Below are positions 33,160 through 42,583 of a DNA stretch of 60,660 nt, one piece after another. The stretch's first letter is position 1, and each line of letters opens with the position of its first letter. The notes beneath the pieces were generated by a model. The model ran no database searches. It was given only the letters and a program-made list of their open reading frames with translations, and had not been told where the DNA came from. The DNA is from a virus: the IMG/VR virus record IMGVR_UViG_3300025310_000006, positions 1 through 60,660 of that record. One strand, 5' to 3'. Position numbers and translations under genes: made by a program.

Positions 33160-35807
33160 TATACTTTACCCCCATTGAAAGAGTTTCTACTCATGAGCTT
33201 AGATAACTCAAATTGAGTATCTTGTTGAGTTGTTTTCCAACCTTGTCCAACTGCCCCAACAATATTCTTTTCCATCTTTTCCAACTTTCCTGCGAGGGAG
33301 TCTATTCCTTCACCTATACTATCAATACCCTTTTGAATATTCTGAGCATATTTAGGAACTTCCATTGAATCCGATGCTCCAGTTATGAAGCTGTTTATCT
33401 TCATCATAGTATCCATACCCATTGGACGCTTCGAAGAATCAAATGTTGTTATCTCGGATTCATTTTTACCGATAAGTCCTAATACTGGTTTGTCTTCCAC
33501 ATCCCCACTTATTATACTCAATAGGAGCTTAGTATCTTCCAACTTTCCACCGACGCCGCCACCACTTTTAGGAGAAGCCATTCCAGAGAGCATATCAGCG
33601 AAGATTTCACCGCCAAGCCAGCCTGGAAGGTTAGCCAATCCAGATATTATGGAATATACTACTGAATATATAGCGTCAAGGACAGCCTGAAGAATAGGCA
33701 TGTATGGCTTGAAGTTATCCCAAAGAAAATTTACCAACGGTTTGAAGAACGGGAGGAATGTGTCAAAGAAGTCGTTTAGTATTTTGAAGAAGCTGTTACC
33801 ACTTGAGCCGCTAAGTGGAATGACTGCTTCCGGACCGGCTTCACCTATAACAGCTTTAGTAGGTCCGGTTACTATACCACCTTCAGCAAACCAGTTGAAA
33901 GGATTGAGGGCGTCACCTATTGAACCTATTATGCCCTTTACACCGTCCAGCATCTTACCGGGTAAGTCTGTTACGAATCCCCATATCTTTTGAATACTTC
34001 CCCATATCCAATCAATTACAGACTTTACACCTTCCCACGCCGACTTGAATACTCCTATTATCCAACCAGAAACGATATCCCAGACCTTCTTAAAGGTATT
34101 CCAAACCCATGAAAATGTCTTCTTTATAAAGCCCCAAATCTCTTTACGGAAATACCATACGAATCCAACAATAACAGCAACGGCAAGTGCTATAGCTGTA
34201 AGAGGAAGTAATGCTATTAGAACGGGAGCCATCGCGATAGAAAGTGCTATAACTCTCTGACTGGCGTTTAAGATCCACATACCCAAATCCCACGCCATTT
34301 TAGCCGCTTTCCAAGCCCAATCCTTTGCAGACATTATTCTTTGCCAAGCTTCAAACGCAGCCGCTCTAACCCAACCGGCTTTATTTATTTTTCCATCTAT
34401 AGTCGTTTGAACTCTAAAAGCCGAATCCCACAAATCCTTAGCCCTCTGCCACACAGCCATAGCAGTCATCTTCATTCCCAAATAAGTCAACACACCAACT
34501 ATAGTTCCCAATATAGGATGCTTGAATATGAATTCGCCAAACTTCATCAACATATTCCAAACTGAAGATGCGATATCAGCTACAATCTGTCCAATAGCTG
34601 CCCAATCACCATTGAATAGGGAGTCAATGAGCTTGAATGCACCGGATACTATATTCCAAACTACTTTTACCGCCGCCCAAACGACAGGAAGATAGTCCCA
34701 TATAAATCCAGCAACGGTTTTAACTATCTCCCAAATAGTTGTTACAAGTCCCCATAAAACCTTCTTTATGAAGTTACCAGCAAACTTCCAAATCGAATAT
34801 ATTGCAAGTAGCGATAGAATGACAACAGCAAGAATCATCAAAGCCACTGGTAATACTACAGTGAATAGAGATATAGCTATCGACGCCATCGTTGGTATTA
34901 TAGTTTTCCACATCAAACTAATAATATTTCCAACGGTACTGAATATTGGCTTTATGAAGCTGAGTGGACCTTTTATAGAGGATATCCACTTATCCCACTT
35001 CTTATTAATTTTATCAATAGACCATTCCATCTGTAGAATCTTACCGCCAAAAGGATAATCTTTTAGCTTTCTTCTTTTTTCCTCTATTTTTACAGCATCA
35101 ACAACATGTGAAGGTAACTCTTCCATCCCCGTCAACATCTGCAATTCTTTATCATCAATACCAGCCAATCTATCGGCTAGTATGTAAGAATTATGCTCGT
35201 TATCTTTTGTTATGTTGATAAGATGATTGTTTAGATTCTTATTCATCGAAATGACTTCCGATATAGAATCTTTTGTTACAAACATATCAGTCTTCATAGA
35301 CTTGAGGTAGTTTATAACATCCTTTATATCTTTGCTATTAGAAATTCCAGACTTACTGAGAGTAGCCGTCATAGCCAAGATAAGAGACTCTTCCATCCCC
35401 TTATCAAGCTCTTTATCATCCTCAACAGACTTACCAGTTTGCATCATCTTGACAAGAGCGGCAACGGTATCATCCGTCAACTCACCCATGTCATTCTTGA
35501 TTTCAGCAATCAACTCGTCACTTAGATATTTCTTTAGTTCTTCAGAGCCACCCTCTTCGAAGAATTTATCGGATACGCCTTTTTCCGACATGTCCTTCTT
35601 AATAGACTCTATTGAATCCTGAATAGCTTTTATTTTAGCGTCATCTTTAGCTTCGGTGGCTTTATTCAGTTCTATTTGGAGACTCTTCAACTCTTTTAGA
35701 CTCGACAACACTTCCTTAGCTAGAGGATCCTTTTCAGCCTCTACCTTCTTAGCATTGCTGCTATGAATCAACTTCATAGCTGTCGATATGTCTATTCCGT
35801 CCGGCAT
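33159..35807 (-). CDS. Tail tape measure protein
   Basis: The 882-residue protein has a charged helical N-terminus (1-270). A hydrophobic block follows (about 290-350, PTMASIAISLFTVVLPVAL and MILAVVILSLLAIYSIW). After that are Trp-rich amphipathic repeats (IWGSIQKIWGFV, VWNTFKKVWDIV). Then comes the diagnostic tape-measure segment FAEGGIVTGPT and IGEAGPEAVIPLS. Tape measures fix tail length and enter the host membrane with the DNA. T4 gp29 is shorter (590). It directly follows the frameshift-type chaperone pair, the classic order. Start overlap with the downstream gene is one base. Confidence 0.85.
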   Translation of the reverse strand: MPDGIDISTAMKLIHSSNAKKVEAEKDPLAKEVLSSLKELKSLQIELNKATEAKDDAKIKAIQDSIESIKKDMSEKGVSDKFFEEGGSEELKKYLSDELIAEIKNDMGELTDDTVAALVKMMQTGKSVEDDKELDKGMEESLILAMTATLSKSGISNSKDIKDVINYLKSMKTDMFVTKDSISEVISMNKNLNNHLINITKDNEHNSYILADRLAGIDDKELQMLTGMEELPSHVVDAVKIEEKRRKLKDYPFGGKILQMEWSIDKINKKWDKWISSIKGPLSFIKPIFSTVGNIISLMWKTIIPTMASIAISLFTVVLPVALMILAVVILSLLAIYSIWKFAGNFIKKVLWGLVTTIWEIVKTVAGFIWDYLPVVWAAVKVVWNIVSGAFKLIDSLFNGDWAAIGQIVADIASSVWNMLMKFGEFIFKHPILGTIVGVLTYLGMKMTAMAVWQRAKDLWDSAFRVQTTIDGKINKAGWVRAAAFEAWQRIMSAKDWAWKAAKMAWDLGMWILNASQRVIALSIAMAPVLIALLPLTAIALAVAVIVGFVWYFRKEIWGFIKKTFSWVWNTFKKVWDIVSGWIIGVFKSAWEGVKSVIDWIWGSIQKIWGFVTDLPGKMLDGVKGIIGSIGDALNPFNWFAEGGIVTGPTKAVIGEAGPEAVIPLSGSSGNSFFKILNDFFDTFLPFFKPLVNFLWDNFKPYMPILQAVLDAIYSVVYSIISGLANLPGWLGGEIFADMLSGMASPKSGGGVGGKLEDTKLLLSIISGDVEDKPVLGLIGKNESEITTFDSSKRPMGMDTMMKINSFITGASDSMEVPKYAQNIQKGIDSIGEGIDSLAGKLEKMEKNIVGAVGQGWKTTQQDTQFELSKLMSRNSFNGGKV

Positions 35808-35813
35808 TCTTTT

Positions 35814-36104
35814 TTACTTCTTGCTATTGCTTGGTGAATTCAGTCCGCTCATACTCCCACCCCATACATTTGCTATTGTCTTGCAGATAATCTCTACTGC
35901 CTTCTTAGCAAACTCAAAGGTATTCTTGATGAACTCATTCTTGTTTTCAAGCTCTTTCTCAAACTTCTTTTTAAAGATGTCTTTGTAATACTCGAACTCA
36001 ACACAAGATAGTTCCTCCGCCTCCCATATATTTATAGAAGGAGAGGAATATATCAATAGCTCGGCTATATCATTAAGCACCTGTTGATAGGCGCTCATCT
36101 GCAT
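35814..36104 (-). CDS. Tail assembly chaperone second frame (gp51/T-like), possibly made by -1 frameshift
   Basis: The 96-residue frame starts at the ATG overlapping the gp26-like stop (TGATG), or is entered by a -1 shift from that gene. It is helical and Lys/Glu-rich (YYKDIFKKKFEKELENKNEF). The frame is open upstream through the T8 tract (36113-36120), with a TAA just before it. T4 gp51 is a baseplate hub assembly factor in a similar place. See the frameshift finding. Confidence 0.55.
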   Translation of the reverse strand: MQMSAYQQVLNDIAELLIYSSPSINIWEAEELSCVEFEYYKDIFKKKFEKELENKNEFIKNTFEFAKKAVEIICKTIANVWGGSMSGLNSPSNSKK

Positions 36105-36892
36105 CAACTGATAAAAAAAACGGCTATATTAGCCTCTTCTTCTGAGGCATGCCCACACTTTTCACACTTGAAGGAGAATGGCAGCTTGACACCGAAATCG
36201 GTTCTCTTGATGTAGTCAGTAATCTTATCAAGATCACTAGCTCTAAGGTTTTCGAAGAATTCTATACGCTCTTCTATCTTCATAGGGACTTCGGCGGTTA
36301 TATCATTCTGAGACATGATTATCTTATGGATATAACCAGTCATCATGACAAACTGACGCTCGGAAGTTAGTGTGATCTTCTTGTCAAAGATAATCTTTTC
36401 AAGCTTCTTCTCATCCTCACGGCGGATTGGACCTAGAATGAGCTTAATAGCGCCCCCAGCCACATCTATACTGCTTCCGCTCTTAGGTTCCTCGTAATTT
36501 GTGGTTACGATACTGTCCATATTGAATGGTATATCTTTGTTGATATGCTCACACTTAGGACATTGGTGTGCTAGTTTAGCAGTATCACCGGCTGCGGCTC
36601 TACGAATAGCTACGAGAACCTGATATCTTTCCTGAATAGTCAAGTCATCAGTGCTTCTGTTATCTTCAAGAGTGACATACTTTTCTATAATGTCATCGAA
36701 GTTCTTTTGGATGAGCTTTTCATCCTTAGATTCGATAGCCTTGAGGATGTCCTTCTTATCACGGACTTTCATAGGCTTTATAAAAGCCTTTCTACCACTA
36801 AAGCATAAATCAATGGCTAGTTCATCACCACTTGGAGTTGCGTAAAGCTTCTTCAAGTCTGTCACATTGAACGACGGCTTATCATCGGACAT
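36104..36892 (-). CDS. Tail assembly chaperone/baseplate hub assembly protein, T4 gp26-like
   Basis: The 262-residue protein has DLCFSGRKAFIKPMKVRDK near the start. It carries two CxxC zinc motifs, HQCPKCEHIN (about 149-158) and FKCEKCGHAS near the C-terminus. This matches the T4_baseplate family (PF12322), which includes gp26. Its position before the tape measure is that of a tail assembly chaperone. It ends AVFFIS-stop, with eight Ts at codons V-F-F. The ATG at 36892 follows AGGAGAC. Confidence 0.65.
   Translation of the reverse strand: MSDDKPSFNVTDLKKLYATPSGDELAIDLCFSGRKAFIKPMKVRDKKDILKAIESKDEKLIQKNFDDIIEKYVTLEDNRSTDDLTIQERYQVLVAIRRAAAGDTAKLAHQCPKCEHINKDIPFNMDSIVTTNYEEPKSGSSIDVAGGAIKLILGPIRREDEKKLEKIIFDKKITLTSERQFVMMTGYIHKIIMSQNDITAEVPMKIEERIEFFENLRASDLDKITDYIKRTDFGVKLPFSFKCEKCGHASEEEANIAVFFIS
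36111..36122 (-). other. Candidate -1 ribosomal frameshift site
   Basis: In the gp26-like frame the codons GTT TTT TTT ATC contain the slippery heptamer T_TTT_TTT. A shift of -1 continues TAT CAG TTG ATG into the 35814-36104 frame and would give a fusion of about 359 residues. The zero frame stops two codons later. Confidence 0.55.
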
Positions 36893-36937
36893 ATTGTGTC
36901 TCCTATATATTGTTATTATAATATAAACTTAGTTTAT

Positions 36938-38188
36938 TCACTTAGGCTTCTGTAAGCCTGTCCACGCATACGGATTTATATTAGGAACTCTAACAGAATC
37001 TATAGCTTTATTAATACCAGATGGTAAAAACTTTCTTATACGGAATCCCAACGGTGGGGAATATCTTAAAGGCATCCAGTTTGCATAATCAAGGAAAGTG
37101 GCAGGATCCGGTGTGTTTATATCACCTTTCCTTCCGAACGGATTGATGTTTTGGAGGAATGAAACCAATGCACCTTCTTTACTTCTTTTCTCACCCTTTG
37201 AATTATAATCAACTTCTTGGTTCCCACCGGCGTCAATGAGAAGTTGCTTATCATCAGAGGTATTGCTGATAGTTGCTTTATTAATTTTGAAATCAGATAA
37301 CTTAGTATCCCAATCAGAGTTACCGTTAGCGGCTTGTTTAGCTACACCAGTATCGACGGTGATGTGAGCTTTATTAATTTTGAAATCAGATAACTTAGTA
37401 TCCCAATCAGAGTTACCGTTAGCGGCTTGTTTAGCTACACCAGTATCGACGGTGATGTGAGCTTTATCTTTCTTTAGATGTGAAAAAGATTGACTATCAT
37501 CAAACGGCTCATTGTTATGCTGTTTAATAGCATAATTTGGATCACTTATTCCGAAATTACTTGGAAGTGTATCATTATCTCCAACATTAGTATTTATTAT
37601 ATAATAATCATACGAGAATGTCACCGAAAAAGTTGATATTTCTCTGCTGGATTGATCTAAATTTACTTCACCGACTCTTGATGGATATAAACCAAAAAAC
37701 TCATATCCAGAAACAACATCACCGTCTTTTGATAGCTGAAAAACTTTGACACCGCTTTTCTTATACGAACCTGCTGTAAAAGGTATCTGTCTTATAGGAT
37801 CATATATTAGCGATTGCCACGCTAGGAAATTATGTCTTAGCTTTTGATACTCGTCACAAATGAAAGTCACAGTCCAATCATCAAATGTCATATGACCAGC
37901 CATCTTATATTTAGAACCTTGGAATTCAAAACCTTTATCTTCCAACGAACACGGCGGAAGTATAGTAGATTTAGCCAACATAGTCAATTGTTGAGAACTA
38001 TCACTTACAGGCGGTATATCTATTTGAAAGAAGTAAGACCTAGCAGCATCACCTACGAGCGTGCGAAAGGTGTGCAGATTTATACTAGCCGCACCGGGCT
38101 TACCTCCAGTTGTACTAGACGGTGGAGAGTTATCCCCACCGCCAGTATATACCGCCTTAGATGTGCTTCCCAAGGCTAATAAAGGCAT
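36938..38188 (-). CDS. Tail tube paralog with C-terminal extension, gp19-like
   Basis: The 416-residue protein has a gp19-like half (about 35-210: HTFRTLVGDAARSYFFQIDI, FFGLYPSRVGEVNLDQSS, FSVTFSYDYY). The C-terminal extension has two exact copies of a 31-residue block (KAHITVDTGVAKQA and on) and ends near NINPYAWTGLQKPK. The normal tube protein is next door (38198-38824). The longer one may cap or decorate the tube, or be a hub protein. The perfect DNA duplication implies a recent event. Confidence 0.7.
   Translation of the reverse strand: MPLLALGSTSKAVYTGGGDNSPPSSTTGGKPGAASINLHTFRTLVGDAARSYFFQIDIPPVSDSSQQLTMLAKSTILPPCSLEDKGFEFQGSKYKMAGHMTFDDWTVTFICDEYQKLRHNFLAWQSLIYDPIRQIPFTAGSYKKSGVKVFQLSKDGDVVSGYEFFGLYPSRVGEVNLDQSSREISTFSVTFSYDYYIINTNVGDNDTLPSNFGISDPNYAIKQHNNEPFDDSQSFSHLKKDKAHITVDTGVAKQAANGNSDWDTKLSDFKINKAHITVDTGVAKQAANGNSDWDTKLSDFKINKATISNTSDDKQLLIDAGGNQEVDYNSKGEKRSKEGALVSFLQNINPFGRKGDINTPDPATFLDYANWMPLRYSPPLGFRIRKFLPSGINKAIDSVRVPNINPYAWTGLQKPK
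37277..37462 (-). repeat. 93-bp perfect tandem duplication inside the gp19 paralog
   Basis: Two identical 93-base copies (37277-37369 and 37370-37462), in frame, encode two identical 31-residue blocks. There is no silent difference between copies. Confidence 0.95.
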
Positions 38189-38197
38189 TATTTATCC

Positions 38198-38824
38198 TTA
38201 TAATGGTCCACTCGTTGTAACACCAACAATAGCATTCGAACCCATGAATGGGATATCTGGACTGAATGCATCGGCTGGGAATGTTCCGGCAGCGACATCT
38301 GCTCCACCGCGGACGGCGAAGTAATCATACGAGAAAGTTACAGAGAACTTCTCCGGATCCTGAGCGCCGTGATCCAAGGTTATTTCTCCAACTGTCTTTG
38401 GGAATAAACCAACAAACTTATATATGAAGGTTCCCTGTCCTATACGATTCAACTGAGTAACAGTTACGTTGTCAGCCTTATAAAATAGTGGTGAACCTGC
38501 AACCTGACGCTCTGGATCGTATATTGATCCCATCCACTGTAAGAAGCGGAGGCGAATTTCGTGAGCATCGTCAACGAGGAATTCACAGTCCCAATCTCCA
38601 CCCATTTCAGCGGAGGTTGCTACCTTATACTTCATTCCCTGGAAGTCGATATCGGCAGTTCCAATTGTATAGGCTGGGAGCTTTGTTGTTCTTGCGAACG
38701 CTGTCATTTCTATATCATCAGAACCAATTGCTGGAATACTGACCTGAAACAAGTGTGGTCTTGAGTGATCGCCAATAATGGTTCTGAAGTTATAAAGATT
38801 TCTATTTCCTGCTGGGAATGGCAT
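38198..38824 (-). CDS. 19: Tail tube protein, gp19
   Basis: The 208-residue protein has the typical gp19 pattern. These are a start with NLYNFRTIIGDHSRPHLFQV, WDCEFLVDDAHEIRLRFLQW, YKFVGLFPKTVGEITLDHG and the end strand KFSVTFSYDYF. It is longer than T4 gp19 (163). gp19 polymerises into the inner tail tube. It follows the sheath gene, as in T4. AGGAGG precedes the ATG and a near-late promoter (AATAAATA, 38847-38854) lies upstream. Confidence 0.85.
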   Translation of the reverse strand: MPFPAGNRNLYNFRTIIGDHSRPHLFQVSIPAIGSDDIEMTAFARTTKLPAYTIGTADIDFQGMKYKVATSAEMGGDWDCEFLVDDAHEIRLRFLQWMGSIYDPERQVAGSPLFYKADNVTVTQLNRIGQGTFIYKFVGLFPKTVGEITLDHGAQDPEKFSVTFSYDYFAVRGGADVAAGTFPADAFSPDIPFMGSNAIVGVTTSGPL

Positions 38825-38852
38825 ATCTGCCTCCTGTTTCTCTTATTATTTA

Positions 38853-40862
38853 TTAGACTCCCGATGATTTGCCGACAACCTCGGAGAAGCTTACGCCAGT
38901 CGATACTGCGGTGAATATCAACTTGATAAACTCTATTACACGATTTGGCTTGACGAGTATTTCAGCAATAAACTCGTTTCTATCAATCACTTCTGGTGTG
39001 TTGTTAGAGCTATCAGCCACAACGAGATAATCAGTTACGCCACGACGAGCCTTGATTTCGGCTAAGAATCCGTTGACGAGACTTGAGAATCTTGCTCTTG
39101 TAACATCGTCATTGAACTCGAAGAGGAAGTAGCGAGCCAACTTCTCAATCGAACGCTCCATGTGGAGGAAGAGTCTACGGACATTGATACGATCGAATGC
39201 CGAAGGCTTTGCCTGGAGTGTCTTCTGTCCCCATATAACGATTCCCTGTCCAACGAAGTTAGGAATTGGGTTGATACGGTTGTAGTAGAGAACATCTCTC
39301 TGAGCTTTGTTAGGATTGAGGGCTACTCTGTTGATACCAGAGATGATACCACGATTCAATCCTGCTGGTGCCCACCATGGGTCGTACTGGAAGTCTACGC
39401 GGGCGATGACTGCACCGACATAGCCGGTAACAGGAACCCAGCGGAACTTCTCATTGTAGAAATCGAATATCTCAAAGTATTGTCCGTATATAGCGGAGTA
39501 GGACGAATTGATATTCAACTCAGTGTTGACATAGGTTTCCATGTTTGTGTAAACTCTTGCAACTGGCTTTGCAGTTGAAGTGTTTATCATCTTTCCAACT
39601 GGCACATTGAGAAGTGCCATGCAATCCTTACGGACATTCTTGCAGATATCGTCAAGCGAACGCTTGAGGATAGTTGGATAGTCTGGATCAAGAAGGATGT
39701 CTACTTCGAGTTCTTCCTTGTTGCAGAAGTAGGTTCTCCATCCGAGTTCAATCTCACCAACGAGGTCGAAGAGATTGTCGGTAAGAGCATCTGCTCCACC
39801 AAGCGAGCGAAGTCCAGTCGAGAAGATATCATATCCAGCAGCCGAGTCTTCACTTGTTCCGATGAAGAAGTAGATGAAGTTCGAGTTGCCGTTGACAAGC
39901 TCTGGACCAAACATCTTGTTTCCAAGAGCGTCACGCTTTTCCTTCAACTTCGAGCAGAGGTACTTCTCCTGCAAGGTTCCAGCCGAGTATACCATGAGGA
40001 CGAATTCATCCTGTTCAGCGGTAATCTCTGGACCGTATTCGAATGAAGTCCACTCTTCAAGCAATCCACCGACAACTTCCCATTCACCAGTCGATGTCTG
40101 AGAAGGAGTGAGGATAAGCTCATCACGGAGAATGCTGTTCGAGAGGTAATCTCCAGAATCTTCGAAGATTGGGCTTGAAGTTGATGGTGGTGTCAAACCG
40201 CCCCATACTTCATATCCAGGGTCGCCAGAAGTGGTGCCCGGAGCCGAGCCGTAGTAATACTTGTAGAGGATTGCCTGAGTTTCCTGAGAAGTAGCTGCCT
40301 GGGCAAGCTCATTCTTCAACTCGACAAGAACTGCATAGTCTTCAGCGTTAACGATGCTGACTTGAACGCCTTCGTAGAAGGGTCCAGCACCAACTGCCCA
40401 AAAGTGGAACGATTCGTTTGCGAGAGCATCGTTGTTGGTTGCTCCGAAGACAGGGTTTCCACCGTCGAATGCGAGTGGGGTAGTGTCTGGAACGTTGTCA
40501 TAGGTTGCTGGGAAATACTTGGCTTCAAGTGGGGTTGCCCACTCACCAACAGTAGATCCAGACAAGCCAATTGTCAAACCAGCACAAAGGGTATCTTCAT
40601 TCTCAACACGAAGAACCTGAAGCTGATTAGAACCTTCAAGGAATGCCTTAGCGGTGAAGAAGTGAGGATAGTTGACGTTATCGGGTTCGCCAAATGTATC
40701 AACATAGTCCTTTTCGGTGTTTATTAGAGTTCTTACGTTCAAGGGTCCACGACTAGATGCAACAACTATAGCACCGACAGAGGAAGTAACCGTAGGAATA
40801 CGGAGCGATACATCGCGTTCGATAATGTCAACACTTGGAGAGAGATTTGCAGATCCAGCCAT
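38853..40862 (-). CDS. 18: Contractile tail sheath protein, gp18
   Basis: The 669-residue protein begins NLSPSVDIIERDVSLRIP then GAIVVASSRGPLNVRTLINT, typical of T4 sheaths. The C-terminal part has NRVALNPNKAQRDVLYYNRI, FVGQGIVIWGQKTL, NVRRLFLHMERSIEKLARYF and FLAEIKARRGVTDYLVV, which matches the conserved inner sheath domain that forms the extended mesh. Length is close to T4 gp18 (659). A strong late promoter (40889-40896) and AAGGAG lie upstream. Confidence 0.92.
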   Translation of the reverse strand: MAGSANLSPSVDIIERDVSLRIPTVTSSVGAIVVASSRGPLNVRTLINTEKDYVDTFGEPDNVNYPHFFTAKAFLEGSNQLQVLRVENEDTLCAGLTIGLSGSTVGEWATPLEAKYFPATYDNVPDTTPLAFDGGNPVFGATNNDALANESFHFWAVGAGPFYEGVQVSIVNAEDYAVLVELKNELAQAATSQETQAILYKYYYGSAPGTTSGDPGYEVWGGLTPPSTSSPIFEDSGDYLSNSILRDELILTPSQTSTGEWEVVGGLLEEWTSFEYGPEITAEQDEFVLMVYSAGTLQEKYLCSKLKEKRDALGNKMFGPELVNGNSNFIYFFIGTSEDSAAGYDIFSTGLRSLGGADALTDNLFDLVGEIELGWRTYFCNKEELEVDILLDPDYPTILKRSLDDICKNVRKDCMALLNVPVGKMINTSTAKPVARVYTNMETYVNTELNINSSYSAIYGQYFEIFDFYNEKFRWVPVTGYVGAVIARVDFQYDPWWAPAGLNRGIISGINRVALNPNKAQRDVLYYNRINPIPNFVGQGIVIWGQKTLQAKPSAFDRINVRRLFLHMERSIEKLARYFLFEFNDDVTRARFSSLVNGFLAEIKARRGVTDYLVVADSSNNTPEVIDRNEFIAEILVKPNRVIEFIKLIFTAVSTGVSFSEVVGKSSGV

Positions 40863-40888
40863 ATTTTGCTCCTTAGTCTGTTCTATAG

Positions 40889-40896
40889 TATTTATA
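40889..40896 (-). promoter_or_regulatory. T4-type late promoter core TATAAATA before gp18
   Basis: A perfect core on the minus strand (TTATAAATACTATAG), 26 bases upstream of the gp18 ATG, in a 116-base gap after the terminase gene. Confidence 0.7.
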
Positions 40897-40978
40897 AAGG
40901 TTTACTCTTGCCTTCAAATCTATTTATTAGTTCCTAGTCAATGTTATTTATATAACTTCGAACGAGGACTTCAAGATA

Positions 40979-42583
40979 TTACCCAATACCAAGCTGGTTT
41001 CGGAACCCCTCTAATTCTGGATCAAAATCAAAGTTTCTAGCACCCCCGGTTGCCTTCATAAAACTCTGCATAACCTCTTCATCACTCTGCTGTTCATCAT
41101 TCATAGGAGCGGACTGGACATTCTTACTGAGCATAGAGTGTAAATGATCTTCCCAATATTTAGAACGGAGAGCGTATGCAGCCCAATATCCACTAGCTAC
41201 AATATCATCATGGAAGCTTCTACCCTGGCGAGCCTGGAATACACCAGTCTTTACCTCTTCGAAATATGAAAGCTCAGTAACCATGTCGGAAGAGTTGATT
41301 ATCATCTTCTTTTGCTCGACATCTTCCTTGAAATATGAGAGGGCTAGTGGCTTAGTCTTTACGGAAGCATTTACCCCATACTCACCCTTATCATAGTCAT
41401 ACCATGTATTATCGTAACCATCTTCAAAATACATGTTGTGGACTACAGTGTGTCCAAGGTGGTTGTTTTCGACTATGGCTACAGCGTTGTTATATTTCTT
41501 ACATATCTCGATTATCTTGTCTTTGAAGTCAAATACAGATATATCATTACGACGGAACATGGCTACTTGTTCGTATGTTCCTTTTGTGTGCCAGTCCGTA
41601 GCATCAAATACATTAGCTACATGGAAGTCGGTGTTGGCTCCTTTAGCCACATCGCATGAAACAAGATATAGCCTATTATGGACTGGCTTCTTCCACATAT
41701 AGAAACCTTCCTCTGGATAGAAAGGAGGTTCGACAGTCTTGAGCGATTCCAGCACTTCACCATCTATGAGAGTATAAGAAGAACCAGTAAAGGAGACATT
41801 GTATTCTTGTTGAAATTTAACTTTACCAATTGCCTGTATCTGAATTTCTTTCCATTTTTCATCCCTGTCAGGATGGGCGTGCCAAGGAATCTTCATGGTT
41901 TTCCACGCCGTATTTTTTGCGGATGTTGCACTCTTCCACAATTCATAGAATTTACCAGCGGTTCCGTTTGGAGTAGATACCACTATGATATTACCACCAG
42001 TGGAAAGAGTAGGATAGTTAGCAACCCAAAATTGCTCAGCTATGTTTTCAGCGACGAACGCAAACTCGTCGAGAAACAGTAATGATACCGAATCACCACG
42101 AATAGCGTCTTGTGAAGTGGCTCTTGCGAATATTCTACTTTCGTTTTCAAACTTCATTTCCAACTGATCATACTTTTTTACCCCAGGTTTCAACCACGCC
42201 GGAAGCATCTCATAGCCCTTTTTTATATCATCAACTATACCAATAGCTGTGGATTGTTTGTTAGCAAGTATTGCAATATTTTTTGATGGGTTGAAAATAG
42301 AAAACCAAAGAAGATAAATGGAGGCGCAAGTTGTCTTACCAAGCTGACGGGCTGCCATTATGAGATTCTGGCGATTATTACGCATGTTTTCCAGCATTTC
42401 ACGCTGAAATGGAAATAGCTTGATAATTTCTTCTCCGCGTACAGGATGTATAATAGTATAATATTTCTCTGCGAAATACGTTATATCGCTTGCACATCTG
42501 GCAAGTTCTTGAAGCATATGAGCAGTAAACTCAATTTGCCTACCCGGTTTTACAATGTATCTATCATCATATTGAATTGGCAT
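40979..42583 (-). CDS. 17: Large terminase subunit, gp17
   Basis: The 534-residue protein has an N-terminal ATPase with Walker A AARQLGKT (77-84) and Walker B LLFLDEFAF (168-176). The motif VVSTPNG (SAT-like) follows. The C-terminal RNase H-like nuclease has SCDVAKGANTDFH, AIVENNHLG and FHDDIVASGYWAAYA with the three acidic residues. It packages DNA into the prohead through the portal. T4 gp17 is 610 residues, so termini are shorter. It is followed by the sheath gene, as in T4. Confidence 0.95.
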   Translation of the reverse strand: MPIQYDDRYIVKPGRQIEFTAHMLQELARCASDITYFAEKYYTIIHPVRGEEIIKLFPFQREMLENMRNNRQNLIMAARQLGKTTCASIYLLWFSIFNPSKNIAILANKQSTAIGIVDDIKKGYEMLPAWLKPGVKKYDQLEMKFENESRIFARATSQDAIRGDSVSLLFLDEFAFVAENIAEQFWVANYPTLSTGGNIIVVSTPNGTAGKFYELWKSATSAKNTAWKTMKIPWHAHPDRDEKWKEIQIQAIGKVKFQQEYNVSFTGSSYTLIDGEVLESLKTVEPPFYPEEGFYMWKKPVHNRLYLVSCDVAKGANTDFHVANVFDATDWHTKGTYEQVAMFRRNDISVFDFKDKIIEICKKYNNAVAIVENNHLGHTVVHNMYFEDGYDNTWYDYDKGEYGVNASVKTKPLALSYFKEDVEQKKMIINSSDMVTELSYFEEVKTGVFQARQGRSFHDDIVASGYWAAYALRSKYWEDHLHSMLSKNVQSAPMNDEQQSDEEVMQSFMKATGGARNFDFDPELEGFRNQLGIG

